From contig OZ345383.1 of the NCBI GenBank assembly GCA_977006965.1, positions 806,001-870,000 on the forward strand: 64,000 nucleotides of DNA, read 5' to 3'. The translations under genes were made by a program, and so were the position numbers. Within the stretch, counting starts at the first letter, position 1. Each line of letters begins with the position of its first letter. Shown in pieces: positions 23,702 to 35,831 of this stretch. A model generated the notes under the pieces. It was not told the DNA's origin. It saw only the letters and a list, made by a program, of their open reading frames with translations, and did not search any database. The stretch comes from Phymatolithon calcareum (taxonomy: Eukaryota > Rhodophyta > Florideophyceae > Hapalidiales).

Positions 23702-24654
23702 TTGGGAGTAATATATAGCTATTGTATTGGCAGGCAATGCCTATCCGCAATAGCTATTGCAATAACAGAACGTGAACCAATATGTCTATTGCTATTGAAG
23801 AACCTTTTACAAAAACATGGTTACGTATCTTGCATGATAGCCCCACACGTGTTTTCAAGATCGTTCTTGATAGAATTTTCTACAAGTTCTACGAACTTGA
23901 ACATCGTTTCGCGCAACGCTTTGATGGATATGTTCTCATCGACCTTGCTCAAGTCACGAAATTTCGAATTCTCGATGTACGATAGAGGTAACGATAGTGA
24001 CATGAGGATGTCGATGTAGTGGTACATAGCCTTCTCCCGACCAGTAGACGATTGACTGGTTCGGAAAAAGGACGAGATATCGAGATGACCGTCTTGAGTT
24101 CCTTCTTCTTCGACGCAAGTGCGATACATCTTCATCAGTTTCGGCTCATTTCCGCCCGCCACACACGACAATAGATGGGAATAAGGGTTACGCCATCCAG
24201 AGCCTTTCGGAAAAGTAACAACAGGGGGGTCGTTTCTGCAGCGGTACTCACGCGGGCATGAATAAGCAAAATAAGGCACGTTGTGTCGCGTGATGTTGGT
24301 GCTTTTCCGCGATGAAGTGTCTTTCACGGTATCGGCTTGTTTTGTCATGAGCGTTTTGACCATAGACTCTAGTTTGGGTTTCGGGGCCATCTTTTCGAAG
24401 AGGACGGCACCAGCAGAAGCGGATGACTGAAATCGAGGAGCAATGCCAGTTTGTTTGACTCAATATCGTAATATCCTTGCAACGGTACAAAAGCCTCATG
24501 CTATGTCTAGAAACGCTCACAAGAACGTATCAATTTTGTTTACAGGTGTTCCACTCGAATCTTTGAATACGTATTGCAATACAGACCTCGTGATCAATAT
24601 CGTATCAATAGCAGTATATTTCAATATATCGCAATAGCAGTATATTACTCCCAA
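23702..24654 (-). mobile_element. Small DNA element with TTGGGAGTAATATA terminal inverted repeats
   Basis: The left end TTGGGAGTAATATATAGCTA faces its inverse at the right end (CAATAGCAGTATATTACTCCCAA, 24632-24654). The shared TIR is about 22 bp with two mismatches. AT-rich subterminal CTATTG repeats follow on both sides. It carries one truncated hAT-like ORF. The target duplication is unclear because a copia LTR element inserted 6 bp beyond the right end. It is absent from the corresponding place in locus 2 (58510-58549). Confidence 0.7.
23821..24390 (-). pseudogene. Truncated hAT-like transposase with BED-type zinc finger
   Basis: From ATG 24390 the 189 residues contain a Lys/Ser-rich start, then a BED-finger-like segment with NPYSHLLSCVAGG at about 67-79. 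A helical region follows (LSLPLSYIENSKFRDLSKVD). The ORF stops just after GAIMQD, where hAT transposases have the first catalytic Asp (DxW/T). The catalytic core is therefore missing, and the element is non-autonomous. Confidence 0.6.
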
Positions 24655-24660
24655 TCCCTG

Positions 24661-24948
24661 TGTCTTGGGTAACTGTCAATAGTGCTTCTACACGGTACAG
24701 AAATTGTACCGATGCCTGACAGATTTCCCAAGGTGACACTTTACGAACACACTCATAAGCACAATTCAACTAATACTAGTTTTTACCGTTTTACATCATG
24801 GGTAGCACATGACTTGTGACTACCGAGTGCTGCAATTAGGCAGCACTCTTTTTCTCTACATAAAGCCCTGCCGAAGTTCTGACTAGCAGACTCGGCAGGG
24901 AAGAAGTAAAGGACAGGTTCAGCAAAGACCCTGTTTTTCATCCCGACA
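24661..24948 (+). repeat. 5' LTR of the copia element
   Basis: 288 bp, TG...CA. It contains a TACATAAAGCCC stretch that could be the TATA-like promoter, and a short inverted repeat around GCCGAAGTTCTGACTAGCAG. It is followed by ATCTCTCACAGTATTCGACC, the presumed primer-binding region; I cannot assign the primer tRNA. Confidence 0.95.
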
Positions 24949-26184
24949 ATCTCTCACAGTATTCGACCAACATTTGCAAATTAACGTTGAAGCACCGTTA
25001 CCATACTTAAAAAAAGACCAAGAAAAACTACCTGTCATCTATCTCCAGCCCCATCGTACCTCATCCATCCATCCGCCGAATTCAACCGCCGCCATTACCG
25101 CCGTTTTGGAAACCGGCTTCACCGCCGTTTGGAAACCGCCGTACTCACGGCCGCCGCATTTGGATCCGATCTCGTGTCTGTCTCTCAACAGTGAGTACTT
25201 TATCTCTTTGACGATCAATTTTGAAGAAAATCCATTTTTTTATTGAAATTCTGTTTCTCTAAAAATCTCTGACTTCCCAAAAAAGAAAATTCTAACGATC
25301 TTATTCGTTGTTTTTTTCTTTTTTCGCTGACAAAAAGTGAATCGTCAATTGGATAATAATAATCCTGACCATTCACCATCGTTGATTACCGGTTGCACCT
25401 CAACGGCTACTCACGGCTTCAGTCATCTCTCATTCTCCGCTCATCATACCGTTACGTCATCCCCCGGTCCGCAAATAATTTCGGACAATTCCACGAATCA
25501 CAGGCCTCCGCCCGTAAATACTGTGTCATCACACAGTGACCCACCAACGGTCCAGAACCGCATCCCGAGGACCACAAGCACCGCCATTTCGAAGTAGGTC
25601 GAACGAAATAGGACCAACGGGGCCAAGTCTCTTCGTCACAAGAAGGAATCCGACAGGCGTACAGGACCAATCCTACCGGCTGTACCCGCATCTAGCAAGT
25701 ACCGTCTTGCGTGGCAGCGTGACACGGAACGTAACGTACGCAACCACCGTTACATTTTCACCACTTTTTTTGTGTCGTGTGCCAGCGCCAAAGTGGCAAT
25801 TCCGATGCAACTTTTAGGTCGCACCTCAAAGGAAAAATGGACAAAAACGAAAAATTTGCGCTTCACCCTAAAGGCTGTACTCTTTCTGGTGAGCGTCCGT
25901 TCAAAAATTCGAAAGAGCGAACGGATCATTTTGCGTCGAACCGTCACAAAAATAGGCTCGCTAAGTCTTAATTAAATTTTTCTGCTTAACAGCATCGGCT
26001 CTCTCTAGCTGATAACTTTAAATCCTTTCATTAAATAAGTTTTTGAAAAGGTCCTAAAGTTAGATTAATTTTACAATCAAACTTAGCCAATATGTCTACA
26101 ACCGAAGACATAGAGACCAACGTTCCACAATAGATACAGGAGGATGACAGCACCAACTCCTCTGATACGTCTATTCGTCAGACT
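24949..26184 (+). other. Copia leader region with a C2H2-finger-like remnant
   Basis: This is 1.2 kb between the 5' LTR and the first gag ORF. At about 25765-25971 a plus-strand frame reads a CxxC start followed by FRSHLKGKM and KERTDHFASNRHKN, which resembles two degraded C2H2-type fingers. There is no ATG and no clear link to gag. The rest has short Pro/Ser/Thr-rich frames only. Confidence 0.4.
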
Positions 26185-27593
26185 ATGATTCGATACTTGT
26201 ATTGCACATCCTCTGGCACTGCGTACGAGTCCACTCGTATGATGGTCAGTTTTGAAAACCTTTGGGAATGCTCCAGCGCTTACGCATTTGCCTTGTATCA
26301 AATGCTATTAGCGAAAGGCGTAAACATCCCTCGTCCATCAGGCTCTGGGGCTGAAGAAGGTGTCAACGTGTTCCTCTGTAAGTTTTTGTTTCCTAGGTTG
26401 TGTGAACAACAACTGCAGGGTCAAAATCCAAAATCTGCGACAAACAGCATTGTTACATCTCCTCCTCATCCAGAACCCTCAAGGTCCGAGCGTTCAGCTG
26501 TTCGTCACTCCAATATAGTACCTCAGCACCCCGTTGTTGCACAAGGACCGACTGGTAATGGATCAAATGGTTTCGAGACCTTCCGATTCAATAGGGCGGC
26601 TCAAAATCAATCTCGTGCGCAAGCTCAGACCACCGTCAATATAAGAGCTTCTGCTGGTAGTCTGGCTGACACCCTTGAGCAAGAAAGACGTGAACATGTC
26701 GCTGAGCAGCAAGCGTTGCGGAATATGCCGACAACATACTCCAGGCTTCCGACATCACTCCCCAGTGATACTCCTGCCCATCATCTCTCGGAGAGCTAAT
26801 CCCTGAACGTCGTCCCGGCACTGTCCACAAATAACAAAGTAGTTGCATCTATACCGCATACATGTAATGGACAGTTGTCGAAGGAAGTCATTCTTACGTC
26901 GGATCTCACTCCAGCAGAGTACCTGCTTCGCGCCCCACAAAAGGTAGACCTGGCGATATGGCCAAATACTACTCTGCCCGGGGCTCTCGATATTCTGGAA
27001 GAAATTCAGATTTGCACAGTCTATCGAGACACCAAGCGGCTTATTACGCTCAAGCCCATCTATGTGGACTCAATGCAACAGAAGGACTCGAATGTCTCAT
27101 GAGTATAATAGAAACCCACTCTCTTGCCGGTCGTTTCTTCTACAACGAGATATTTCGACACTTGAAGCAGCGTTTCAAAAGCTCTTTAAATGGTTCTAGC
27201 TCAAACATGGCATCTAATCTAAGGGAATGGCGTAGTCTCAAAATCACCTCCTTTAAGACCGAGCTTGACACTTGGTCTGACGCAATGGGAAAACTTTACG
27301 AAAAATCCCTTCTACTGCAAGACCAGCTCGATGCTGTTCATCAACATCCCGTTCTCCTTCTCGAAGTTCTGGAATCTGCAATTAGCTCACAACCATTCTT
27401 CTTATTCATGGATCGAGCTAAAACAAGCGCAACTCCTGAAGAGTATTATAACGATTGCCTCTTGGCTATTCAGAAACAAGAGTTGCAGGACTCTAGAACA
27501 GCTACAACTCTCAACATGGACTTAATCAACCATACTCCGACTAGCCATTCTTCCTACCAACCAGTGTATCACCAGATCCTTCTGATACCGTAA
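26185..27593 (+). pseudogene. Copia gag, broken
   Basis: ORF 26185-26799 (204 residues) starts with a helical domain, then a Ser/Pro/Gln-rich linker. After a stop, frames 26875-27102 and 26958-27593 continue the capsid-like helical domain (for example SLAGRFFYNEIFRHLKQRFK). Frame changes lie near 26800-26960. Function would be assembly of the retrotransposon particle. Confidence 0.6.
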
Positions 27594-27664
27594 GCTCAGC
27601 ATCTTCAAAGATTACGAAAGCCTTTTATGCCAGAGCTGGAAGGCGATATGGAACGGATAATCGT

Positions 27665-28023
27665 ATAAATAAGTATGCACGGAAAAATGGATTCTGAAAT
27701 GGATTTGTACGTTGTGTCGCGGCTCCAGATCTGACTCCCACCTTATCAGAGAATGCCCCAAAGTCCAAAAAGCAACTCTGGTCAATCTTGTCTATGAGCT
27801 CACCGGGGATCAGGACATCTCGTCATTGTCTGTCAACCAGATTCTAGATGTTGCTCAAGATCTCCCAGACAACGTATGGATAGCCATAACAAATGACATC
27901 ATGATTTTCGATCCCCAGACTTCCATATCCACCATGGCGGAAATCAAAAAATCTCCTGACGAGCTAGAGAACCATGTACACAAGACTTGTGTCTTGGGCA
28001 GATCAAGACGAGATTCTTTCTGA
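27665..28023 (+). pseudogene. Copia nucleocapsid zinc knuckle region
   Basis: At about 27696-27755 the frame reads CTLCRGSRSDSHLIRECP, a C-x2-C-x8-H-x4-C variant of the retroviral CCHC knuckle (the usual spacing before His is 4). It would bind the RNA genome. A frame change at about 28000 separates it from the protease. Confidence 0.6.
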
Positions 28024-28575
28024 CCATCAAACCAGTGATGTTATGATATCTTCCTTCGCAGCATATCAAGCAAATGAGGATCTAAATACTTCTACCGTCA
28101 TGATCACTGCACCAAGCTCCAAGTCATTACCACACCTCAACAAAGCTGTTAACGACAAAGTGTTAAAAGGCATGCAGAATAATTCTAAGGAATTTGAAGG
28201 AGTAATGATTGACAATGGGGCTGCAAAATCTCCGACTGGACTCCCTGCCTACATACGATACTGTGTTCATACTGCATCTCAACTCACTTGCGCTCTTGCA
28301 ATCGTGCTTTCCGAGGCATAGTTCATGGTGCGGTCCACGCTCTTGGTACTGCATCAATTCGTATGCCTCTCGGACTTGATGTATTCCTCACCTTTGACGT
28401 GGACGTTGTCGATCATGATGTTCCTCTCAAATTAGGTCTAGAACATTACAGAGCGCTTATGTGCAGCTCAAATGAGTTAGACAATACATTCACTCATCAT
28501 CCGTCCGGTACTGTCGTCCCAGTAAGCTTCGTTGAGGGTACCAAAGGAGCTGGTGGGCACCTTTACATAAAATAG
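28024..28575 (+). pseudogene. Copia aspartic protease region
   Basis: The active-site block is DNGA at 28211-28222 within VMIDNGAAKSPTG, in place of the common D(S/T)GA. The stop at 28319-28321 and a shift to the frame 28288-28575 break the domain. Confidence 0.55.
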
Positions 28576-28578
28576 ACT

Positions 28579-29735
28579 GTGGATAACGTGTTGTTTACGA
28601 AGCCCGAGCTAGAAAAGCTCCACAATCAATTCGGACATCCGTCAAATGGCTCACTGGTAAACCTTCTAAAGAAGGCCTCTCCATTAGACGTCAACGCGAA
28701 CGTCTGGAAAACGTTAGAGGACATCATTAAAAGGTGTTCTCCTTGCCAAACATGGGCTCCAAGAGCTTCTCGTTTTCGAGTCTCTCTTCCAGCTGACCAA
28801 ATCGACTTCAACCATGAGATTGAGGTCGATGTCTTCTTTATTGATGGTGATCCAGTCCTACACATCATTGACCGAGGAACCCGTTACTCCGTCGCAAAAT
28901 TTATGATGAGACAAACAGCAGAATACACATGGAATCTGATTGTCGATTTCTGGATCACTGTTTTACTGGATATCCTTCCATCATAGCCCCCGATCAGGGA
29001 GAAAACTTTGTTTTCGACTTTTTTCAAAATTCATGCTCGCAACTAGGAATCACCACCAAAAATATCCCTGTTGAGTCGCCAAATTCCTTGTCACTCTGTG
29101 AGCGTTATCGTGGTCCCATTCGTCGCGTATACAACAAACGTAAGGACGATTTTCCGCAAATAGATAAAAGCACCAGACTATCACTCTCTGTTCATGCAGT
29201 GAACACGACCACAGGACCAAACGGTCTCACACCTTGTCTTCTGCTTTTCGGCACTGTTCCTCGTCTTCTTCTACCTAACGTGTCTACCATGGCTCTATCT
29301 CAGAAACAGCGCTTTGAATCTATGGCAGAAGCAAGGAAAGAGATGGAAACCATCACAGCCCAACGCCGTGTCGCAGCAGCGCTCAAGCACCGTGCAAGAG
29401 CTCCACACCCTGTATATGAGTTTGGAGAAAAAGTCGGAATCTTTCGTAAAGAAAGCCGTCGATTCGAGGGCCCATACACTGTCCACAGCTACGACAACAG
29501 AAAAACTGTATACATGCAAGTTGGAAATGATATCAAACCTTTTTCGACATCTGTTGTCAAAAGAGCCCGCCCTGATGGAAACGTGACGCATTCCGAAAAC
29601 AATCCGGAATCTAATGTTCTAAATGATATAATTTCTGAGCTTAATAATCTCCAAGCTCAGTTCGGAGCTGTCCCTCATCCATTGGAAGCCCCTATCATGG
29701 ACATCTCTCAAGCGTTTCTATCTTCAACGCTTTAA
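28579..29735 (+). pseudogene. Copia integrase, one frameshift
   Basis: Frame 28579-28986 carries the N-terminal zinc domain (LHNQFGHPSNGSLVNLL and RCSPCQTWAP, H-x-H and C-x2-C) and the first catalytic Asp (IEVDVFFIDG). A shift at about 28950-28986 moves to frame 28929-29735, which has the second Asp (APDQGENF) and the Glu (CERYRG), then the C-terminal domain. All three acidic residues are visible. Confidence 0.75.
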
Positions 29736-30536
29736 GAAAGTGAAGTCGCCGGACTTTACGCGAATAGGGCATCATCAATTTTTGCCACAATTGTTGTTCA
29801 TACAAGAAAGATCCTCGCTTTGACGATGCGAAGAACTCCGAAGTTGAACAACTCGTCAAGAAGGGAACTTAAGAGTTTGTCAAAGAAAGTGACTTCGACG
29901 AAGATGCCACTATTCTTTAGTCTCGATTTGTCCTGAAAATCAAGAACTTTGAACAACCAGATCAACAATACAAAGCTCGGATGGTCATTCTTGGTCATAT
30001 GGATCCTGAGAAACCCCGTATCGTCAATGAAGCTCCAACGGTTCTTATCCTCCATCCGCCTCGCCTTTTCACTTATTGCTTCTCATGGCTTTGATATCTG
30101 GAGTCGAGACATATCTCAGGCCTTCCTTCAAAGTGACGAGCCACTTCGTCGAACTGTTTATATTCGCCCACCGAAAGGTGAATATGTCCTTCAGCGCATT
30201 GGAGCATCTCCCGGAACCATCCTTCGAGCAATCAAAACACAGTATGGTCTTGGAGACTCTCCTGGATACTGGTGGCTGACATTTCGTGATTGGCACAGTG
30301 AACACCTCGATATGCAATCATCTATTCTTGACCCCTGCATATTCTACAAAGTTGTAGGATCAATCGTCGAAGGTATTCAGGTCACCCAAGTCGACGATAC
30401 CCTGGGAGATGGATCTTCTGAGTTTAGAGCTCTGGAAAACGAAAAGTCAAGTCTTTTTGAATGCAAGCCAAGGACGAACTCTCTCCCCATCAAGTTCAAT
30501 GGTTTCCATATCGAGAACCACTAGTCTGGAGGGTTT
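29736..30536 (+). pseudogene. Copia reverse transcriptase, broken
   Basis: The start of the RT lies at 29890-29960 in other frames. Frame 29949-30524 has SRDISQAFLQSDEPLRR and the active site QVDDTLGDG. Stops and shifts at about 29735, 29950-30040 and 30524 inactivate it. Confidence 0.75.
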
Positions 30537-30566
30537 GTTCTACATCAAGATGAATATTGCAAAAAC

Positions 30567-31316
30567 TTGAAATGCGTAAAATTCTCAGACGACAAAGCTA
30601 TGGCCAAGAAATTTGCCTCTCGTCGTGGACAAGTATCTTATGCCGTGACTGGCACAAGACCTGAAGTTTCTTTCGAGAATGCTCAGCTATCTCAAATCAA
30701 GTCAGAGCATTGCACGGCTAAGGACACTGATGCTCTGAACAAAGCTATTCGAAAATTACATATTCCAGCATATATAGTTTATTTCCCTCTTGATCTCCCA
30801 TCCGTCTATATAACAGGATACTCTGACGCGTCTTTTGCCAAAAATCCTGACCTTTCTTCTTTGAATGGTTTCATTGTTCTCCTCAAGGGCAAATATGACA
30901 ACGATGCAATAATCCACTACGGTTCATGGAAATCACAGCGAGTTACTCGCTCCATTCTGGGAGCAGAAGTCATGGCTTTCACCCATTGCCTTGACTTTGT
31001 GCTTGCTTTAGCACATGACCTTTCGTCGATACTTCGTAGAAAAGTATCTACTGTGCTGTTCACCGATTCAAAATGCCTCTTTGATACTATCATTAAGCTT
31101 CGTATCGTCGCAGAGAAAAGGCTACTGATCGATATTTCCGCAATTCGCGAGAGTTACACTAATGGCGATCTTTCTAATGTTGCTCATGTAACTTCAAAGC
31201 ACAATTTAGCTGATGTTTTCACAAAGAAGAACGCAAGTGCCACTATGCTTCAAGATATTATGTCGACTGGACGTATCTCGCACCCGATCAATCAGTGGAT
31301 CATACCGGAGAAATAG
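30567..31316 (+). pseudogene. Copia RNase H domain and 3' end of pol
   Basis: The frame has YSDASFAKN, SWKSQRVTRSILGAE, LFTDSKCLFDTI and HVTSKHNLADVFTK, the D-E-D-(H)/D series of copia RNase H, in good order. It is the best preserved part and ends 100 bp before the 3' LTR, next to a purine-rich stretch (AGAAAAGAGG) just upstream of 31417. Confidence 0.85.
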
Positions 31317-31416
31317 AAACTAGTAATGTTTAGAATATGTTTCTCTCTTTTGTTTCTTTTTTATGTCTTTGTTTCAATTTTTTCACCGGTTTCAGGTGTT
31401 TAGAAAAGAGGTCGAG

Positions 31417-31704
31417 TGTCTTGGATGACTGTCAATAGTGCTTCTACACGGAAAATGAACTGTAACGATGTCTGACAGATTTCCCAAGGTGACACTTTAC
31501 GGACACACTCCTAAGCGCAATTCAACTGATACTAGTTTTTACCGTTTTACATCATGAGTAGCACATGACTTGTGACTACCGAGTGCTGCAATTAGGCAGC
31601 ACTCTTTTTCTCTACATAAAGCCCTGCCGAAGTTCTGACTAGCAGACTCGGCAGGGAAGAAGTAAAGGACAGGTTCAGCAAAGACCTTGTTTTTCATCCC
31701 GACA
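31417..31704 (+). repeat. 3' LTR of the copia element
   Basis: 288 bp, same ends as the 5' LTR, followed directly by the CCCTG target duplication. Confidence 0.95.
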
Positions 31705-31710
31705 CCCTGG

Positions 31711-31992
31711 TCTAGACCTACAGATCATGATGCATTCATTGAGGGCAGTTTTCAATATACTACATTTCCTGAGCGATAAACATGACTTTGCCGTGATACT
31801 TAATTCCCTCTTTCATGGCCAATCCCTACCCGCGGGCCGCTGGATTCCCTCGGCAACCAATGCAGCGGAATTTGTTAGAACCAAGTTGCTAAAACTGTGG
31901 TCCTCAACTCAGCTCACATTATATATATATATATAGCCATGGAGGTGGTATATATCCTATCAAAATTCCGCAATAAAGAAGAAAGAAAGATC
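31711..31992 (+). mobile_element. LINE 3' tail, copy 1 (also in locus 2)
   Basis: Nearly identical to 58550-58794 and then to 63248-63289. It includes an (AT)n run at about 31918-31934 and ends with CAATAAAGAAGAAAGAAAG, an A-rich tail like that of the LINE fragment ending at 45166. A 69-codon ORF (31727-31936) is shared and may be the end of LINE ORF2. It is plus-oriented, opposite to the LINE block. Confidence 0.65.
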
Positions 31993-32220
31993 TTATCAAT
32001 GCTAGCACCCTCCTGTCTGTGTCGGTCGAATACCGTGAGAGATTGTCGGGATGAAAGACAAGGTCTTTGCTGACCCTGTCCTTTACTTCTTCCCTGCCGA
32101 GTCTGCTAGTCAGAACTTCGGCAGGGCTTTATGTAGAGAAAAAGAGTGCTGCCTAATTGCAGCACTCGGTAGTCACAAGTCATGTGCTATCCATGATGAA
32201 AAACTGGAGCATGCGGGAAT

Positions 32221-33183
32221 TTCGACTAAAGTAGTTTTGCATGTCATGGTAGATATTACTGTGTATGCAGCTTCTTGGGAGCATATTCTGCGTTATTGAG
32301 GACATCAAGCATATGTTCACACCATCAAAATAATTACAATTATTAAGTAGCTGTTGAAATTATGTACACATAATCCGTAACTTTTTAATGTGGAGAGGTG
32401 TTCCGAGTATGCCCGTGTTGGTGTATTCCATCCTATCATTATGGTGGGTGGTACTGTTCTTATGGAAACCTTGTATCTGAAAAGGTGTGCTGTCAAGGAA
32501 TTTTGTTGTCTCTGTTAGATGATGGAGAAAGGAACACAATTTGCGTCGCAACGGTAGGCACTTCTGAGCTGATTCTATATGCGTTTGACGGACGTGAGTT
32601 ACAGAAGTGGCTCCTGCATCATCCATCGAAGACAGGACGTATGGAAAGTAGGAGCGCTGTGTCTTTCGTTGCGGAGGCTGTCAATAATGATATAGAAGAC
32701 TGACCTTTCCGATCTGAAGAACAGTGGCGAGCGACCCATCAGTGTCACATCGAATTTCTGCTTTAGATAGGGCATTGTCTATTCTTCGAGTACGTCGGCG
32801 CAGTGCATTAGCATTCTTGTATGAGTCATCATCGTGCGGAAGGACTGCGTTCGTACCGCCGGCGCAAGGGCAAACGATGTTTTGGATATCACTGACCATC
32901 GCCTAGATTTGTGCGTTGCAGGCACCGAATCCGCAATTCAGAAAGAGAATATGCGTATTTCCGGATCATGGCTAGCGCAACGATAGTGAGAAACAAATGT
33001 GTCGTAAGTCTACCTTTTTTAATCGTGATGCGCTCCTCCAGGATGGAGCACATTATAGGGAATGATATAGTTCATTGTTCTTTTTGACAAAAAATGCCAA
33101 ATCTCACTGATACTTCTCTAGTTCCTGAGAACAACAAATTTTATTGTGCACTATGTATAACATTACCTTTTTCGGCCATAGAA
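32221..33183. other. Non-coding part of the 7.8-kb insertion
   Basis: Short ORFs at 32360-32703 on both strands have no domain. I see no repeats or RNA genes here. Confidence 0.35.
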
Positions 33184-34089
33184 CTAGAGCTCGATTGTAA
33201 ATATTTCGCTTTCGTGCTGCATCATAATCTGAGTGAGGTTCGCAACGGCAAGGAAACACAGTCCATGGAGCTGAACACTGTGCCGGAATCTATGTGTTAG
33301 CACGAAAAATATTTTAAGTCTGCCGTTGACGATTTCGTGTCGTGCCCTAATGAGCTTGTGTTTTTTTCGGTATGATTTTGCCAGATGCTTAGCTTGGACG
33401 CACTTCAGGTCCTTATAACCATCATCAGCTATGACTTTTTCGTCCTTGTCCAGAACTCTCTTCAGTCCCGCCCTAAATATGACGACGTCTGGATGTGCAC
33501 CGCACTGAAAAGGGCCATGCACAGCAACAATATCTCCAGTATCGATACAAACAGCAACCTCATAACGCAGTCCGGCGCCATGAAACTTGTGACTGTACCA
33601 CGCGCTGTCAAAAGGTCGTGGCTCACGAATACGGAGGTCGGTTCCATCCACGCTTACTCGACACCCAAACCACGCACGCCCACGTCGGCGTGCCGACCAC
33701 GAAATCTTGTAGAGAGTTAGCGCAAAAATTCGCAACATCGTACCCATGTGAGATGATATTTTTGAGGAACGCACCACTTTAAGCGCAGCAATCAGCCGAA
33801 CAAAGCGCCAGGACCTGAGGCGGAACGTCTTCTCGTCAAGGTTAGTGATCGTGCTATGCACGTGCTCTGAAGCATAGAGTTTCAAAAAGAGTAGACCACA
33901 AAGCAGGTGTTTAGGGGAAGCGTGGCGGGGCAGTTCCGACTCCAGAAGGTCCCATACTACAGAGCATACTTAGGAAGTTACCCCAAACATTGCGCGGAAA
34001 CGCCTTTCTGGTATAATTCGGTCAAATCCAGGGGTGCGATTGCGGAATTCGGCCGCCCATGCCGAGAACGTCTCCGGAGGGATCCACAT
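33184..34089 (-). pseudogene. DDE transposase of the PIF/Harbinger-IS5 (ISL2EU-like) type, one stop
   Basis: From ATG 34089 the minus-strand frame runs 39 codons to a TAA at 33970-33972, then stays open in the same frame to 33184. Before the stop: WIPPETFSAWAAEF; after it: VCSVVWDLLESELP and LLCGLLFLKLYASEH. The catalytic core has VDGTD, then ADDGY, then RARHEIVNGRLK, the full D-D-E set, followed by FRHSVQLHGLCFLAVANLTQI. Only the single stop prevents a roughly 300-residue protein. These enzymes move small elements with 3-bp TWA-type duplications, such as the PIF-like elements at 40001 and 61497, but a direct link is not shown. Confidence 0.8.
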
Positions 34090-35831
34090 CAAAAGTCAGT
34101 ACTGGCTTGCGACAGGTGAGAAGCTTTGCAGGAGGAGAACACATTTAGTTTCGCTTTTTTGTCATTACAATTTTACCAAAAAAACTGCTTAAAAATTACA
34201 ACAAAAGTTATTCTCGTGAAAAACAATCAACTAGAGCACCGATTGTACAGGTTTTCCGATTAGTCTAGAATGCTTACAAAACAAGCTTCCTAGTCATTTA
34301 ATTTTTCTAGTTGAGATAACTGTGCATTGTAACAGCTCGATCTGTATGAATGCATTTTCCTAGCTAGAGAAACAGAGCTACTTTTCATAATGACTGAAAA
34401 CTAGTGAATCTTGGAATAGAAAGCACTTTATGCCCAAGGTTATTGATTTGTAAGAGACAGAACTGCAGTGTCCAGTGGTTACATGCTATCATACAAATTA
34501 TTTAAATTAATAGTTCCATGAGTGAAACGGGGCTCGTAACTGCGACTGACGTGGAGACCTAAGGATCTCGGCAATCGTAGGTGAAAAAGTGGTCTTCTAG
34601 AGTGATCTTAGTGCAGGCACTACACACACAGAGGTCAACAGCTCCCTTTGAGCCGTCCGACATGAGCGCCCTAATACCCTTGAGGTAGCGCGTCAACCGC
34701 AGGATAAACCACAGCCAACTTTGGGCGTCCTAGATATCCAATTTTACAACTGCAAGAGTCCTAGATATCCAATTCCCTCGAAAAAAAATCTTCACAGCAC
34801 AGAATATGATATACTGTAAGCAGTGCGCAGCTTCCCCACGCAGCCAGATCAGAAGAAAATTTCCAGGCATGCAAACGAAGCGTAGTTGTTAGATGTGCGG
34901 CACGGAGGCATAAGGCTAGCTGTCCTTATCCCGGTAAGTGTGCTGTACGGGAGGCATAAGGAAAGCTTTCCTTTGCCTTAACGGCTTACGTAACTGTAAT
35001 TAGTGTAGAATTGGACTTTTTAATGTGTATTTAACAAATGCACAGCAGTTCTATACCCTCCACTTTCTACTCCACTACTTAGTTAGCGCTTGCTGCGCGA
35101 CGCCGAAGACTACTTAAGCAGCTCCAAGCCGGAGCCGAGTAGCTCGGATAAGAAAACAACTCAGAACCAAACCGCAAGTAAAGTCAAGCACCAACGCTTC
35201 TTTGCTTTCCGTGTTCCAACATTTTCCACCACATTCCAACCAATTTTCAACCAACCAGAATCGTTTCACTTTGTTTTCGTGGACGCGAGAAAACACGAGC
35301 TGCTTTCATGTAACTGACGTGAACTTGGACCAATAAATATTTAATAGTTCATCTGAAGTTGAGCATTATCAGCGCTCATATCACTTTCATTCAAACTGAG
35401 TTCTATTGGCCAGATGATCTTCCAAACCCGGTCAACCTTCAACTTATAAAACCTGATGCGGGAAAAATAAGTTGGAAGCTTAAATTCGATTGTTTATTTT
35501 AATGTGATGAGGATTTTATAAATTGTAAATCACTACATTATTCCTCGGAGAGGAGAACAATATACCTTCGATTTTCTAAAGAATTTGAGAAGGGGAAGAG
35601 GAAAAAATAAGTTTTTTCTCACTTAATTTTTGTTCAGAGGTAAGAATAAAATAAGTTAGTTTTTTCTAATATTTTGAAGACTTGAACCGAAAATGAGAAC
35701 AGCGTAGGCGTGGACCGCTTCATCATCGTTTCGGTTCGTAGTGGTCCAGTGAATCATCCTACAGTAGGCAGCATTTAAACACCGGGGATGTAAGATAGAA
35801 GAAAGAAGGACGAAACGCAGAGAGAAGCGAT
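34090..35831. other. AT-rich non-coding interval with short repeats
   Basis: It holds a near-tandem duplication of TCCTAGATATCCAATT at about 34729-34745 and 34758-34774, and two copies of GGAGGCATAAGG (about 34904 and 34951). The left arm of a 26-bp inverted repeat lies at 35271-35296. ORFs such as 35090-35317 show no domain. Confidence 0.4.

Larger units (their letters stand above)
24661..31704 (+). mobile_element. Ty1/copia LTR retrotransposon, full length but frame-broken
   Basis: Two 288-bp LTRs (24661-24948 and 31417-31704) start TGTCTTGG and end CATCCCGACA. The element is flanked by the 5-bp direct repeat CCCTG (24656-24660 and 31705-31709). The domain order is gag, zinc knuckle, aspartic protease, integrase, reverse transcriptase, RNase H, the copia order. 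Coding is interrupted by about six frame breaks or stops. The LTRs differ by roughly fifteen substitutions, so the insertion is not recent. It is inserted inside locus 1 of the segmental duplication and is absent from locus 2. Confidence 0.95.

Noticed and set aside
32020-32043. Assigning a primer tRNA from the region after the LTR
   Set aside because: The sequence does not clearly match a tRNA 3' end or anticodon arm that I can name.
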